From NCBI GenBank assembly GCA_026004735.1, contig BPJS01000001.1:372001-436000 (forward strand): 64,000 bases of DNA. Reading direction: 5' to 3'. This document shows positions 8,791 to 16,392 of the stretch, piece by piece (positions within the stretch are counted from its first letter, which is position 1; every line of letters starts with the position of its first letter). The DNA comes from Isosphaeraceae bacterium. Its GTDB lineage: Bacteria > Planctomycetota > Planctomycetia > Isosphaerales > Isosphaeraceae. A program made the translations under genes and the position numbers. The notes under the pieces were generated by a model, which ran no database searches, had not been told where the DNA came from, and saw only the letters and a program-made list of their open reading frames with translations.

Positions 8791-9293
8791 GGGCGGTCTC
8801 CACCGGCGTCGTGGCGTGTCCAGGGGGCAGGGGCAGGCTGGGGGTTGGGGTCAAGCTCGGCCAGGAGGCGTGGGGCGGCGCCGCGGGCGGTGCCGACCAG
8901 CAAGAGGCGATCGCCGGCCTGGAGCAGTGTTGCGGCTTGACCGGGACCGAGGGCGATTCGTCCCACGATGTGAAGGCCGGCCCGGCGGCCGTCTGGTCTT
9001 GGTCTGCGCGCTTGAGTGAAGACGACCGCGGCGCCGATCAGGGCCAGACTCAGACCGACGCCGAGCATCAGGCCCTGAGCCGGGGCGTGAGACGGGGTGT
9101 GGGAGGTTGGGGATGCGGTGAGCCGGGTGAGGGCGGGGCGGGCTGCGTTGGGAGTTGCCGCGTCGGGCGGATTTCCGACGGCGTAGGCTGGATGGATCAA
9201 CAGCAGGCTTGCTGCCAGCGTGGTTAGAACCTGCGCGGGGTTGAGCGTCGGGTGGGCTTGAGTCTGGGCGGGTTGGCGACCCAGGCGGTTCAT
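8787..9293 (-). CDS. fliO: FliO-like flagellar export accessory protein
   Basis: A 168-residue protein with a hydrophobic N-terminal segment (LTTLAASLLLIHPAYA), a Pro/Thr-rich stretch, one membrane helix (GLMLGVGLSLALIGAAVVF) and a small C-terminal domain (IVGRIALGPGQAATLLQAGD, then RLLLVGTARGAAP) typical of FliO, where the motif usually reads V.....L.....L.....G...LLGV. FliO assists FliP assembly. Sequence conservation of FliO is low in general, so the call leans on the position directly before fliP with a four-base overlap. An in-frame ATG five codons upstream (9308) is an alternative start. Confidence 0.8.
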   Translation of the reverse strand: MNRLGRQPAQTQAHPTLNPAQVLTTLAASLLLIHPAYAVGNPPDAATPNAARPALTRLTASPTSHTPSHAPAQGLMLGVGLSLALIGAAVVFTQARRPRPDGRRAGLHIVGRIALGPGQAATLLQAGDRLLLVGTARGAAPRLLAELDPNPQPAPAPWTRHDAGGDRP

Positions 9294-9351
9294 AGTCGGG
9301 GTCCTCATCCGATGGGGCGGCCGTGGGGCGTGGGCGGCGGCGGCGATGGGG

Positions 9352-9675
9352 TCAGGCGACCTGGTCGAGGATGTCGTCGGGGTGGTCGAAGGCGATCTGG
9401 CCGACCCGGCTGAGTCGGCAGACGATCTCGACCAGCGCCTGGCGGGCGGTTTGCACTTGATCGGGCGAGGCCGCGGGGGCCGGCTTTGGGATCGGGCGGT
9501 CCGCCGATCCCCCTCGTTCGAGGAGGCGGCGTCGCAGGGCGGGTGAGGCGTCGGAGAGAGCGAGGATCACCCGTTCCGAGCCGAGTTCGCGGAAGACGGC
9601 GCGGAGGTCGGCCGGAGCCAGATGGGCGAGATCCTCCAGGCTGATCGGGTCATCGGGCGGGATGAGTTCAGACAA
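9352..9675 (-). CDS. Stand-alone FliG C-terminal-domain-like protein
   Basis: A 107-residue protein that resembles only the C-terminal torque domain of FliG: ISLEDLAHLAPADLRAVFRE (linker helix to armadillo-like unit), LGSERVILALSDASPALRRR (as in RDVDTKDLALALKGAS of FliG), then a helix ending VCRLSRVGQIAF. It overlaps the end of the preceding fliG gene by eight bases. The start codon is TTG, supported by a perfect AGGAGG with a six-base spacer. It probably works with the larger FliG-like protein in the rotor or the C-ring base. Whether it binds stator units is unknown. Confidence 0.75.
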   Translation of the reverse strand: MSELIPPDDPISLEDLAHLAPADLRAVFRELGSERVILALSDASPALRRRLLERGGSADRPIPKPAPAASPDQVQTARQALVEIVCRLSRVGQIAFDHPDDILDQVA

Positions 9676-10237
9676 CGATTTCCTCCTGGCCTCCTCGGGG
9701 TTCGGGCAGGGCGATCAAGGCCTGGTCGTGGAGCTGGATGATCCGCGAGACGATGGCGGCCTGGGCGGCTTCGGTGGCGTGGAGCCGGAACGGGCCGAGC
9801 TGGTCGATGGCTTGCTGGAGGGCCGCGGCGCTGGTGGTTCCGAGGGCGGAGAGGACGCGGCGGGTGAGGCCGGGCGCGGCTCCGGCCAGGGCCAAGGCCC
9901 AGGTTGGGGCGTCATCGGCGCGAAAGGCCGCCCTCAGGTCGACGTCCTGGAGATGCTCGAGGTCGTCGAAGGTGAACGCGGAGCGCCGGAGGGCCAGGCG
10001 GTAGAACTCGCGGGTGACGGCGCGGCGGGTGGTCGGGTCGATGGTTTCGAGGCGTTCGGCGGCGGAGCTCAAGGCTTCGACCTCCTCGGGGCGAAGCCGG
10101 GCCAGGATCGGGCGGGCCAGCTCCTCGTCGAGGCTGACGAGGACCAGGGCGGCTTTTGCGAGGGGTGAGTTGGCCAGCCGTTCGGCTGGGTCGGCGGGGA
10201 GTCCTGGTCGGGTACGGTGGCGGGTCTCGACGCTCAT
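9668..10237 (-). CDS. fliG: FliG-like flagellar rotor/switch protein, shortened
   Basis: A 189-residue protein with a FliG N-terminal half (LAKAALVLVSLDEELARPIL, then RLRPEEVEALSSAAERLETI) joined directly to a FliG C-terminal domain (FTFDDLEHLQDVDLRAAFRA, TWALALAGAAPGLTRRVLSA, LGPFRLHATEAAQAAIVSRI). Canonical FliG is about 330 residues with N, middle and C domains; the middle domain, which carries the FliM-binding EHPQ motif, is missing here. FliG joins the MS ring (FliF) to the C ring and carries torque. The start ATG at 10237 overlaps the fliF stop as ATGA, which fits the role and the operon. The assignment is solid at domain level; the missing middle domain is a direct reading. Confidence 0.82.
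   Translation of the reverse strand: MSVETRHRTRPGLPADPAERLANSPLAKAALVLVSLDEELARPILARLRPEEVEALSSAAERLETIDPTTRRAVTREFYRLALRRSAFTFDDLEHLQDVDLRAAFRADDAPTWALALAGAAPGLTRRVLSALGTTSAAALQQAIDQLGPFRLHATEAAQAAIVSRIIQLHDQALIALPEPRGGQEEIVV
9682..9687 (-). promoter_or_regulatory. Ribosome binding site that fixes a TTG start
   Basis: AGGAGG on the minus strand, six bases before TTG at 9675. No ATG or GTG in this frame lies at a suitable distance, so the site decides that the FliG C-domain protein starts with TTG inside the last codons of the upstream fliG. Confidence 0.8.
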
Positions 10238-11712
10238 GGTTTGTGCTCTCCCTGGTGGATCCAGCGCCGGAGGACCCCGACGGCGGCGTCGGGGTCGCGC
10301 TCGATCAATTGCTCGAGGGATCCGGGCTGAGGGTTGTCGGTTTTCGGGGAAGCGGGTGGTTCCGGGGCGCGGCGGTGGGGGCCTCGGGGCGTGGTCCGTG
10401 TGATGGAGTCGGTCTGGCGGCGGGCCAGGGTTGCGCCGATCCAGGCGGCCAGGCCCACGGCGGCGACGGCGATGGTGGCCGCGACGGGAAGCCAATCGCG
10501 GACGGCCAGCCGGCGCGCGCTGCGGGGCGTGGCTTCGGTCGGCGGCGGTGGTGGCTGGGAGTCGTCGATCCGGTCGATCACGACCTGGCCCAGCTCGTCG
10601 GGGGGAATGACGGCCTGGACGACGGTGTGGATGGTCTGGCGGACCTGCTCGGCGATTGGCTCCAGGGCTTCGGGGGTTGGGGGCTGCTGGGGGTTGCTCT
10701 GGTGGAAGAGCCGGAGGTAGTGGCTGCGCGGGACGCGCACCAGGACGAAGGCGCGGCCGGGCCGCGGCGGGGCGGGTGGCGGGTCGGTCGGGCGGGAAGG
10801 CTCGGTGTCGAGGCGGATGGGCTGGTTGGCCCGGGCGACACTGGGGGCCGGTTGGGTGGGCTGAGGCGGGGGCGGCGGCTCGGCGGGCGGAGGGGCGTCG
10901 ATGCGGACAGAGACCAGGGCGCCCTCGATCCGCAGTTGGTCGAGCAGCCGGCTGCGAAGCTCTTCCTCGCGGCCGCGGCGGTTGGAGAGGACGGCCACCT
11001 CGGGGCGGCCGGCGACCAGGTATTCGTGGCCGGCGGTCGGGTTGAAGAGGGTGATGGCGTCGGGGTCGACGTTGTCGATGGCGGTCAGGATGTGGCGGAT
11101 CATTTCGACGGTGGCGGTGGGCAAGACCTGGCCGCCTTCGGTCTCGACCAGTGCCATGGCTTTGAGGCGTGTCTCGGGATGGAGCCGGGAGCCGGTGGGG
11201 GTGGGGGTGAGGGTGACCGTGGCGGAGTTGACGCCGCGGAGGCGTCCGATCAGCTCGGCGGCGACGCGGGCGCGTGCCAACCGCTGGCGGCTTGCGCGTT
11301 CTTCGGGACTTTCCCAGATGGAGCCGGCTTCGGCGGTGGCTTCGAGCAGTTGGCCGATGGGCCTAGGTCCGAGCTTGGCCCGAGCCAGGGTTTCCAGGGC
11401 TTCGAGGCGGTGGCTGGCGGGGACGCCGACGCGTCCGCCGGCTTCGACGCAGGGCAGCCGAGCGGCGCGGAGGGCGCTGACCAGGGCCGAGGCCTCGGTT
11501 GGCTCGAAGATGCGTCCGCCGTAGAGCCAGACGGTTGCGGCGGATGGGTGGTGTGTCGAGGCGAAGAAGGCCAGCGCGGCCCCGACCAGGGCGAGCACGG
11601 CCAGGCCGATCAGGATGGCGAGGCGTCCTGCCGGGCCGAGCCTGGCCGAGGCGTCGGCGGCGGCGACGCGGAAGGGAGCCAGATACGGCCGCCAGCCTTC
11701 TGCGGTCGGCAT
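10234..11712 (-). CDS. fliF: Flagellar MS-ring protein FliF
   Basis: A 492-residue protein with a first membrane helix at about 34-50 (LAILIGLAVLALVGAALAFF), the YscJ/FliF ring-building domains after it (ASALVSALRAARLPCVEAGG; SRLHPETRLKAMALVETEGG; TVEMIRHILTAIDNVDPDAI; ITLFNPTAGHEYL), a Pro-rich spacer and a second membrane helix near residue 430 (WLPVAATIAVAAVGLAAWIG). FliF forms the membrane ring on which the motor and export gate are built. The C-terminal tail (SLEQLIERDPDAAVGVLRRW) looks like the FliG-binding end of FliF. The start at 11712 is preferred to codons further upstream, which encode no family sequence. First gene of the operon. Confidence 0.9.
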   Translation of the reverse strand: MPTAEGWRPYLAPFRVAAADASARLGPAGRLAILIGLAVLALVGAALAFFASTHHPSAATVWLYGGRIFEPTEASALVSALRAARLPCVEAGGRVGVPASHRLEALETLARAKLGPRPIGQLLEATAEAGSIWESPEERASRQRLARARVAAELIGRLRGVNSATVTLTPTPTGSRLHPETRLKAMALVETEGGQVLPTATVEMIRHILTAIDNVDPDAITLFNPTAGHEYLVAGRPEVAVLSNRRGREEELRSRLLDQLRIEGALVSVRIDAPPPAEPPPPPQPTQPAPSVARANQPIRLDTEPSRPTDPPPAPPRPGRAFVLVRVPRSHYLRLFHQSNPQQPPTPEALEPIAEQVRQTIHTVVQAVIPPDELGQVVIDRIDDSQPPPPPTEATPRSARRLAVRDWLPVAATIAVAAVGLAAWIGATLARRQTDSITRTTPRGPHRRAPEPPASPKTDNPQPGSLEQLIERDPDAAVGVLRRWIHQGEHKP

Positions 11713-11744
11713 CCTGCAAGTTCCCCCGCAGCCGGTCCTATTGA

Positions 11745-11764
11745 GGAGAGGGGCGAACCTCTCC
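11745..11764 (-). promoter_or_regulatory. Hairpin in the 5' leader of the flagellar operon
   Basis: A perfect 7-bp inverted repeat (GGAGAGG / CCTCTCC) with a six-base loop lies about 33 bases upstream of the fliF start and downstream of the proposed promoter, so it would be in the leader RNA. It may affect stability or translation; that is inference. Confidence 0.4.
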
Positions 11765-11787
11765 GTCGCGCATCCTGCGCTGGGGGC

Positions 11788-11816
11788 GTTTATCCACAAT
11801 CGGGCCGGACTGTCAA
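11788..11816 (-). promoter_or_regulatory. Probable sigma-70 promoter of the fliF operon
   Basis: On the minus strand TTGACA (11811-11816) is followed after exactly 17 bases by ATAAAC (11788-11793). The -35 box is a perfect consensus; the -10 box is weaker. The site is about 75 bases upstream of the fliF ATG and downstream of the terminator hairpins of the preceding gene, which is the expected place. No sigma-54 (GG-N10-GC) pattern stood out by eye. Confidence 0.6.
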
Positions 11817-11838
11817 CGCGGGGATGGAGGATCGACTG

Positions 11839-11882
11839 GCCTGAAACGGCTTCAGGCGACCCGGTCGGTTGAGACGACCGGG
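11839..11882 (-). terminator. Two adjacent hairpins after the Cys-rich protein gene
   Basis: Two perfect inverted repeats lie between the stop of the 11938-12552 gene and the flagellar promoter: GCCTGAA / TTCAGGC (11839-11845 and 11851-11857) and CCCGGTCG / CGACCGGG (11860-11867 and 11875-11882). They have no T-run, so they are terminator candidates of the GC-rich hairpin type. The position separates the two transcription units. Confidence 0.5.
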
Positions 11883-11937
11883 CCGCCTGGCTTGGGAGGA
11901 GTGGTGGAGGCTGGGCCGGTGAGCGGCCCGGGCCGGA

Positions 11938-12552
11938 TCAGTTGCCGGCGGGCGAGAGGTAGAGCAGGCCCGCCGTCGAGCCAGCCGGATCAGCGGCCGG
12001 GGGCAGCGGAGCGCTTTCCGGGGCGGGGGCGGCGTCACCGGCGGGAGCCGGGGCCTGGGTTGGCAGATACTGCGAGCTGCCGCCGATCTGGCCGCTTCCG
12101 AAGATACCGGCCTTGCTCGGGCTGTAGGCCAGGGGGCCCTGCGGGCTGGCCATCTGAGGCGACGGGGCGGCACCCAGAGCGCCGCAACCATCGCAGCCAT
12201 CACCGCCGCAGCCGCCCTTGCCACCGTGCAGCAGGCCGCCGAGCAGACCGCCGCCGCACCGCTTCTTCTTCAGGACCCATTCGTAGGTGTAGCACTTGGG
12301 CTTGGGCTTGAAGAGGTCGAAGAGGTGGCACTTCTTGACCTTCGGGCCACAGTCGCCAAGGTCGCCGCACCCCAGATCGCCCTGAGCCGACGGCAGCGCC
12401 GCCTGAGCGCTCGGGGCCACCGCTGCCTGCGCGCTCGGCGCCACCGCGCCTTGCGGCGAGGGCAGGTTCTTTCCATGACCGCCCGCGACGCCCAGGCTGC
12501 AAGTGCCCAGGGCCACGGCGAGGCTGACGCTGAACGTCAAGGGCTTCAACAT
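11938..12552 (-). CDS. Secreted Cys/Gly-rich protein, unknown function
   Basis: A 204-residue protein with a signal peptide (LTFSVSLAVALGTCSLGVAG) followed by three imperfect alanine/proline repeats (AVAPSAQAAVAPSAQAALP). A basic Cys-containing core comes next (KKCHLFDLFKPKPKCYTYEW), then a Gly/Cys-rich patch (GGCGGDGCDGCG) and a Pro/Ala-rich tail. I recognise this basic core only as a recurring feature of planctomycete secreted proteins; no function is known to me. The cysteines suggest disulfides or metal binding outside the cytoplasm. It is monocistronic, with hairpins downstream. Compare the other Cys-rich secreted protein at 39458-40444. Confidence 0.7.
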   Translation of the reverse strand: MLKPLTFSVSLAVALGTCSLGVAGGHGKNLPSPQGAVAPSAQAAVAPSAQAALPSAQGDLGCGDLGDCGPKVKKCHLFDLFKPKPKCYTYEWVLKKKRCGGGLLGGLLHGGKGGCGGDGCDGCGALGAAPSPQMASPQGPLAYSPSKAGIFGSGQIGGSSQYLPTQAPAPAGDAAPAPESAPLPPAADPAGSTAGLLYLSPAGN

Positions 12553-13237
12553 GGGAGATTGATCTCCTTACGGCATGCTCTCGAAACCGTCCGAGCCGGA
12601 CTCGGCCCACGCGCTAGGCGGACCGACCACTGCTCGGATGGTGGATCCCCAGGCGTCGTCCGTGACTGGATCCCGGCGTTCCCACGTTCCTGATCCGCGG
12701 GCAGGAGCACCAAGCCCCTCGCGCCGTTCGACGCCCCTTGCGGGGTACTCCCGTGTCCTCCCCTTGGTCTGCCGACCGGGGCAAGACACCCCTTTTCATC
12801 GTCCGCACCCGGACCTGCCTTGAACGCCTTCGTCTTTTTCCCGTAGGAGGTTACGTCGACGCATTATGCCGAAAATCGGGGTTGTGGAAAATAGGAGGTT
12901 TGGCGAACTTGATGCGCCGGAATAACCTGCATAAGCCCGATTTCTTGGTGTTTTGGGGCTGGATTTTGGTGGGGGCGGGCCGGTTGGGATGGCGGTGACG
13001 GAGCGGTCTCGGCGCGTGAACCGGGGGGGGTAGAGCGGCGGAGGCGTGTTCGGGTTGCTTGGCGGGCGGGAGGGAGCAGGCGTGGGGTGCCGCGTGGAGG
13101 TGTGGCCCTGGTCGGTGGGGTGGCGGTGGGGCGTCGCGGGTGGGGAGCCGGTTTTGCCTGGGTGATGGCGGGGGTGGCAGCGCAGGGGTTGCGTGGAGGG
13201 GGGCCTGGCTGGGCGAGTCGCGAGGGTTGAGTGGGGG
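12553..13237. other. Long noncoding interval with an AT-rich promoter-like zone
   Basis: About 685 bases without a supportable gene. The part at 12800-12970 is clearly more AT-rich than the surroundings and contains, on the minus strand, CATAAT (12863-12868), a fair -10 box for the Cys-rich protein gene but with only a poor -35 box. The part at 13000-13237 is G-rich, low-complexity sequence beyond the 3' end of the next gene. Confidence 0.4.
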
Positions 13238-15058
13238 TTACTTGCGGGCGGCGGCGGTGTCGGCCTGGGTGGCCAGGGTGGCTGGCGAGGCCGTGGGGCG
13301 CACTTTGACGAGCATCAGCTCGTTGCGCTGGACGCCGGACTCGCGGTAGAGCGGGAGGAGGCGATCGCCGAGGTGGTGGCGGAAGAGGTCGTAGACCTCG
13401 GCCCGGATGAGCATGTAGGGCGATTCGTGTGTGCCGCGGTCGATCCAATCGATGAGGGTCTGGGCTTCGGCGGCGTAGCGTTTTTGGTCGTCGAGGATGA
13501 GCCGGCGCTGGCGGTAGTCGTCGAGCAGGTCGAACCCTTTGTTGTAGCGGGGCTGGCTACCGGGAACGGGTTTGAGTTGTCGGTTTTGGAGGTAGTACCA
13601 GAGGCCCTCGTCGAGTTCGCGGTAGAACATGACGACCGGCTGGTCGGGTGGGAGGAGGGAGGCGAGTTGGGCGGCGAGGGTGCGATGACCGTTCCGGGGG
13701 TTGTAGGTGGGAGCGACGATGCCGTAGGCGATAAGGACGAGCAGGCCCAGGCCGCCCAGGAGCGGATAGAGGGCGGTGGTGTCGGCGCCGGCGCGCCAGA
13801 GGCGATAGCTGAGGGCGCAGGCCAGGGCCAGTCCGATGCCGCCGAGAGCCACCCAGCCGGTCTGTTCGGGGCGGAGCTTCCAGGCGATGGCGGGCAAGGC
13901 GAGTCCGACGGCGGCGATCACTAGCCAGTGGCCGTAGAGCAGCCGGCGGGCGCGGGAGGCGAGGGCGGTGTCGCAGCGCGCGATTCGGACCGTGCGAACC
14001 AGCATGATTCCGGCCAGGAGTGCAGCGGCGGGCAGGCAGGGCAGGTAGTAATTCGGTTTGGCGACGCTCCAGAGGCTGAACATGGCCAGGTTGACGACGG
14101 CCCAGGCCCAGGGCAGCCAGAGCGTCGGTCGGAGGCTGCGTCCGGAGCGGAGCCAGGGGGCGATGACGCCGAGGGTGGCGAAGATGGTCCAGGGAGCGGT
14201 CAGGCTGGGCCAGTCGAGGAGCAAGGGGCTGCGGTCGCGGTGATGGGCGATTCCGGCGGTGCCGGTCTTCTGGGCCATTTCGAGCTTCCAGACTTCCCAG
14301 GCCTTGGGGTCGTTGAGGAGGACTGGAACAGGCCAGGACAGCGCCAGCAGGATCAGCAGGAGCAGGCCCCAGCCGTTGGCCAGTGCGGCCAAGCCCGGCC
14401 GCAGGCGTCGCGCCAAAGCGAGGTAGGGGATGAGCGCCAGCGCGACGAGCAAGAGGGCGATTGGTCCCTTGCAGAGGAAGCCGAGACCCAGGGCGGCGTA
14501 CATCAGGATGGCCCAGCGGGGGCTGCCGAGTCGTTCGGCGGGCAGTCCGGGCGGTTCTTGGGGGGGGTGGCCGTGCAACCGCCGCCAGCCGGCGTAGACG
14601 GCCAGGGTGACGAAGAAGGCCAGGGGGCCGTCGTTGCCGGCCTGGCGCATCTCGACGACGAAGTAGAGGATCGACAGCAGGGCGGAGGCTGAAGCCAGGC
14701 CGGCCTGACGGCCGGCGATGCGGCGGCCCAGGCCGTAGGTCAGGGCGACCATTCCGAGGGCCGAGAGGGCAGCGGGCAGCCGCATCAGCCATTCGTCGCG
14801 GCGTCCGGTCAGGGTGATGAGCAGGGCGGTCACCCAGCGCGGCAGGGGTGGTTTTTCCAGACGGGGTCGGCTCTGGATTTCGGCGACCAGCCAATGGCCG
14901 TGGGTGACAGTGTCGATCGACTCGGCCACGGCGCGTTGTTCGCGCTTGCCCCAAAGCTCCATCGAACCGAGGCAGGCTAGGAGGATTACGGCCGCGAGCA
15001 GGCCGAGCGTCAGCTCCGGCCCCCAGCGCCGCCAGCATGAGCCGAACCCGCCGGGCAT
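13238..15058 (-). CDS. ArnT-like glycosyltransferase (GT39/PMT family)
   Basis: A 606-residue polytopic protein. After the first helix comes the ArnT-type loop: an acidic segment (GKREQRAVAESIDT, about 37-50, equivalent to EPRYAEIAREM) and RLEKPPLPRW (66-75), the KPPL motif of the family. About eleven more hydrophobic segments follow, and then a C-terminal soluble domain with QPVVMFYRELDEGLWYYLQN. Such enzymes move a sugar from an undecaprenyl-phosphate donor to lipid or protein outside the membrane. The start at 15058 has GGGAGGG eight bases upstream; an earlier in-frame codon (15142) has nothing to support it. It is not closely similar to the first GT39-like protein at 3027-4346. Confidence 0.8.
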   Translation of the reverse strand: MPGGFGSCWRRWGPELTLGLLAAVILLACLGSMELWGKREQRAVAESIDTVTHGHWLVAEIQSRPRLEKPPLPRWVTALLITLTGRRDEWLMRLPAALSALGMVALTYGLGRRIAGRQAGLASASALLSILYFVVEMRQAGNDGPLAFFVTLAVYAGWRRLHGHPPQEPPGLPAERLGSPRWAILMYAALGLGFLCKGPIALLLVALALIPYLALARRLRPGLAALANGWGLLLLILLALSWPVPVLLNDPKAWEVWKLEMAQKTGTAGIAHHRDRSPLLLDWPSLTAPWTIFATLGVIAPWLRSGRSLRPTLWLPWAWAVVNLAMFSLWSVAKPNYYLPCLPAAALLAGIMLVRTVRIARCDTALASRARRLLYGHWLVIAAVGLALPAIAWKLRPEQTGWVALGGIGLALACALSYRLWRAGADTTALYPLLGGLGLLVLIAYGIVAPTYNPRNGHRTLAAQLASLLPPDQPVVMFYRELDEGLWYYLQNRQLKPVPGSQPRYNKGFDLLDDYRQRRLILDDQKRYAAEAQTLIDWIDRGTHESPYMLIRAEVYDLFRHHLGDRLLPLYRESGVQRNELMLVKVRPTASPATLATQADTAAARK

Positions 15059-15247
15059 TTCTCGACCCTCCCTGGTCGACGCAAGGCTGCACTCTGCCCG
15101 CAGAGCGTCCACCACGCGGGCCGAGCCGGGACCGTACCGCATGGCTGCCGATTCGACAAGGCGAACCTTGGGCGGCGTTGGGTGGGGGGGGCCGGGCTGG
15201 GCCGCTGGCGGTCGGATTTGGGCGGGGGGTTCGAAGAGAGCGTCGTT

Positions 15248-16153
15248 TCAGCGGAGGCCGCGGAGCCGGGTTTCGATCCGATAGAGGCTTTGGCCGGCGG
15301 TGATGTAGAGGGTCGAGCGATTCGGTCCGCCGAACTCGACGTTGGTGGGGACTTCGGGCGTTGCGAGGAAGGCGACGGGGCGACCGTCGGGTTCGAAGAC
15401 GTAGATGCCGGCCAGACGTCCGGCGCCGGCGGCGGCGACGATCTGGCCGTCGGCGGTGACGGTCATGCCGTCGATGCCGCGGCCGTTGCCGAAGTCCTTG
15501 AGCACCCGAGGCGGGCCGGCCGCGTCGCCCTGGGGCGTGAGCGGGACGGCGAGCAGGACGCGTCGTTCGGGGCCGTGGTCCGAGACGTAGAGGGTGTGGC
15601 CGTCGGGGCTGAGGGCCAGGCCGTTGGGCTTGTGGGCGGTGGTCTCGACGCGATGGACCTGGCCGTCGGGATCGATCCGGTAGACGGCTTCGTCGTCGAG
15701 TTCGCGGGGCTCGTCGCCGACGTAGCGGGGATCGCTCATATAAATACGTCCGTTGAAATCGAGGGCCAGGTCGTTGGGGCTGTTGAACCGTTTGCCCTGG
15801 TAGTGCTGGGCGAGGGTGCGGACGGTGCCGTCTGGCTCGGTGATGGAGACGCGGCGGCCGCCGCCGGTGTTGGCGCCCTCGGCGACGATGAGCCGGCCGT
15901 CGGGGGTGGCGACCATGCCGTTGGCGCGGCCACTGGGTTCGCGCCAGGTGGTTACCTGGCCGGTGGTGGGGTCGAAGCGGAGGATTCGGTTGCCGATATC
16001 GGAGAAGAGGAGGGAGCCGTCGGGCATCCAGGCGCCGCCCTCGGTGAATTCCCCTTGGGACCAGAGCCGTTCGAGGCGAGCGCCGGGGGCGGCGAGGGGT
16101 TCGGCGGCCGGGTTGATCTGGGCGGTCAGGGCGATGAGCAGGGCAGGGTGCAT
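15248..16153 (-). CDS. SMP-30/gluconolactonase-like beta-propeller protein, exported
   Basis: A 301-residue protein with a short N-terminal hydrophobic segment (HPALLIALTAQINPAAEP). A six-bladed SMP-30 propeller follows: EGGAWMPDGSLLFSDIGNR, then RANGMVATPDGRLIVAEGAN, RFNSPNDLALDFNGRIYMSD, KPNGLALSPDGHTLYVSDHG and GIDGMTVTADGQIVAAAGAG. The Glu near the first blade, the Asn of SPNDL and the Asp of PDGHTLYVSD are in the positions used for metal binding by this family. Family members hydrolyse sugar lactones such as gluconolactone; substrate here is unknown. It lies 189 bases upstream of the ArnT-like gene on the same strand. Confidence 0.82.
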   Translation of the reverse strand: MHPALLIALTAQINPAAEPLAAPGARLERLWSQGEFTEGGAWMPDGSLLFSDIGNRILRFDPTTGQVTTWREPSGRANGMVATPDGRLIVAEGANTGGGRRVSITEPDGTVRTLAQHYQGKRFNSPNDLALDFNGRIYMSDPRYVGDEPRELDDEAVYRIDPDGQVHRVETTAHKPNGLALSPDGHTLYVSDHGPERRVLLAVPLTPQGDAAGPPRVLKDFGNGRGIDGMTVTADGQIVAAAGAGRLAGIYVFEPDGRPVAFLATPEVPTNVEFGGPNRSTLYITAGQSLYRIETRLRGLR

Positions 16154-16392
16154 GGCTTGGCTCGTGGGTCTGGGTCGAAGGGTGGCGGGACGGGGTGTTT
16201 GCCTAGCCGGCTTGAGGCGGGGGGGGTGTTGGTGTGTCGAAGTTGATTGCTCCGGGTGCTGGGGCGCGCCAGAATGGGCGTTGAGGGATGATCCGAGTCG
16301 GGCCCGGCTTGTCAGGAGCCGTCCGACGCTGTGTCCTGTCCGCCGGCGCGCAAGCCGAGCCGCCCGGACCCATGACCTCGGGATGCCCTCCC

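Noticed and set aside
5625..11712. A non-flagellar type III secretion (injectisome) island
   Set aside because: No needle, secretin or effector genes are seen, FliO and FliG-like proteins are present, and the gene order is flagellar.
12738..12998. A small plus-strand gene in the 12.6-13.2 kb interval
   Set aside because: Its translation has no recognisable pattern, and the AT-rich zone it covers is better explained as a promoter region.
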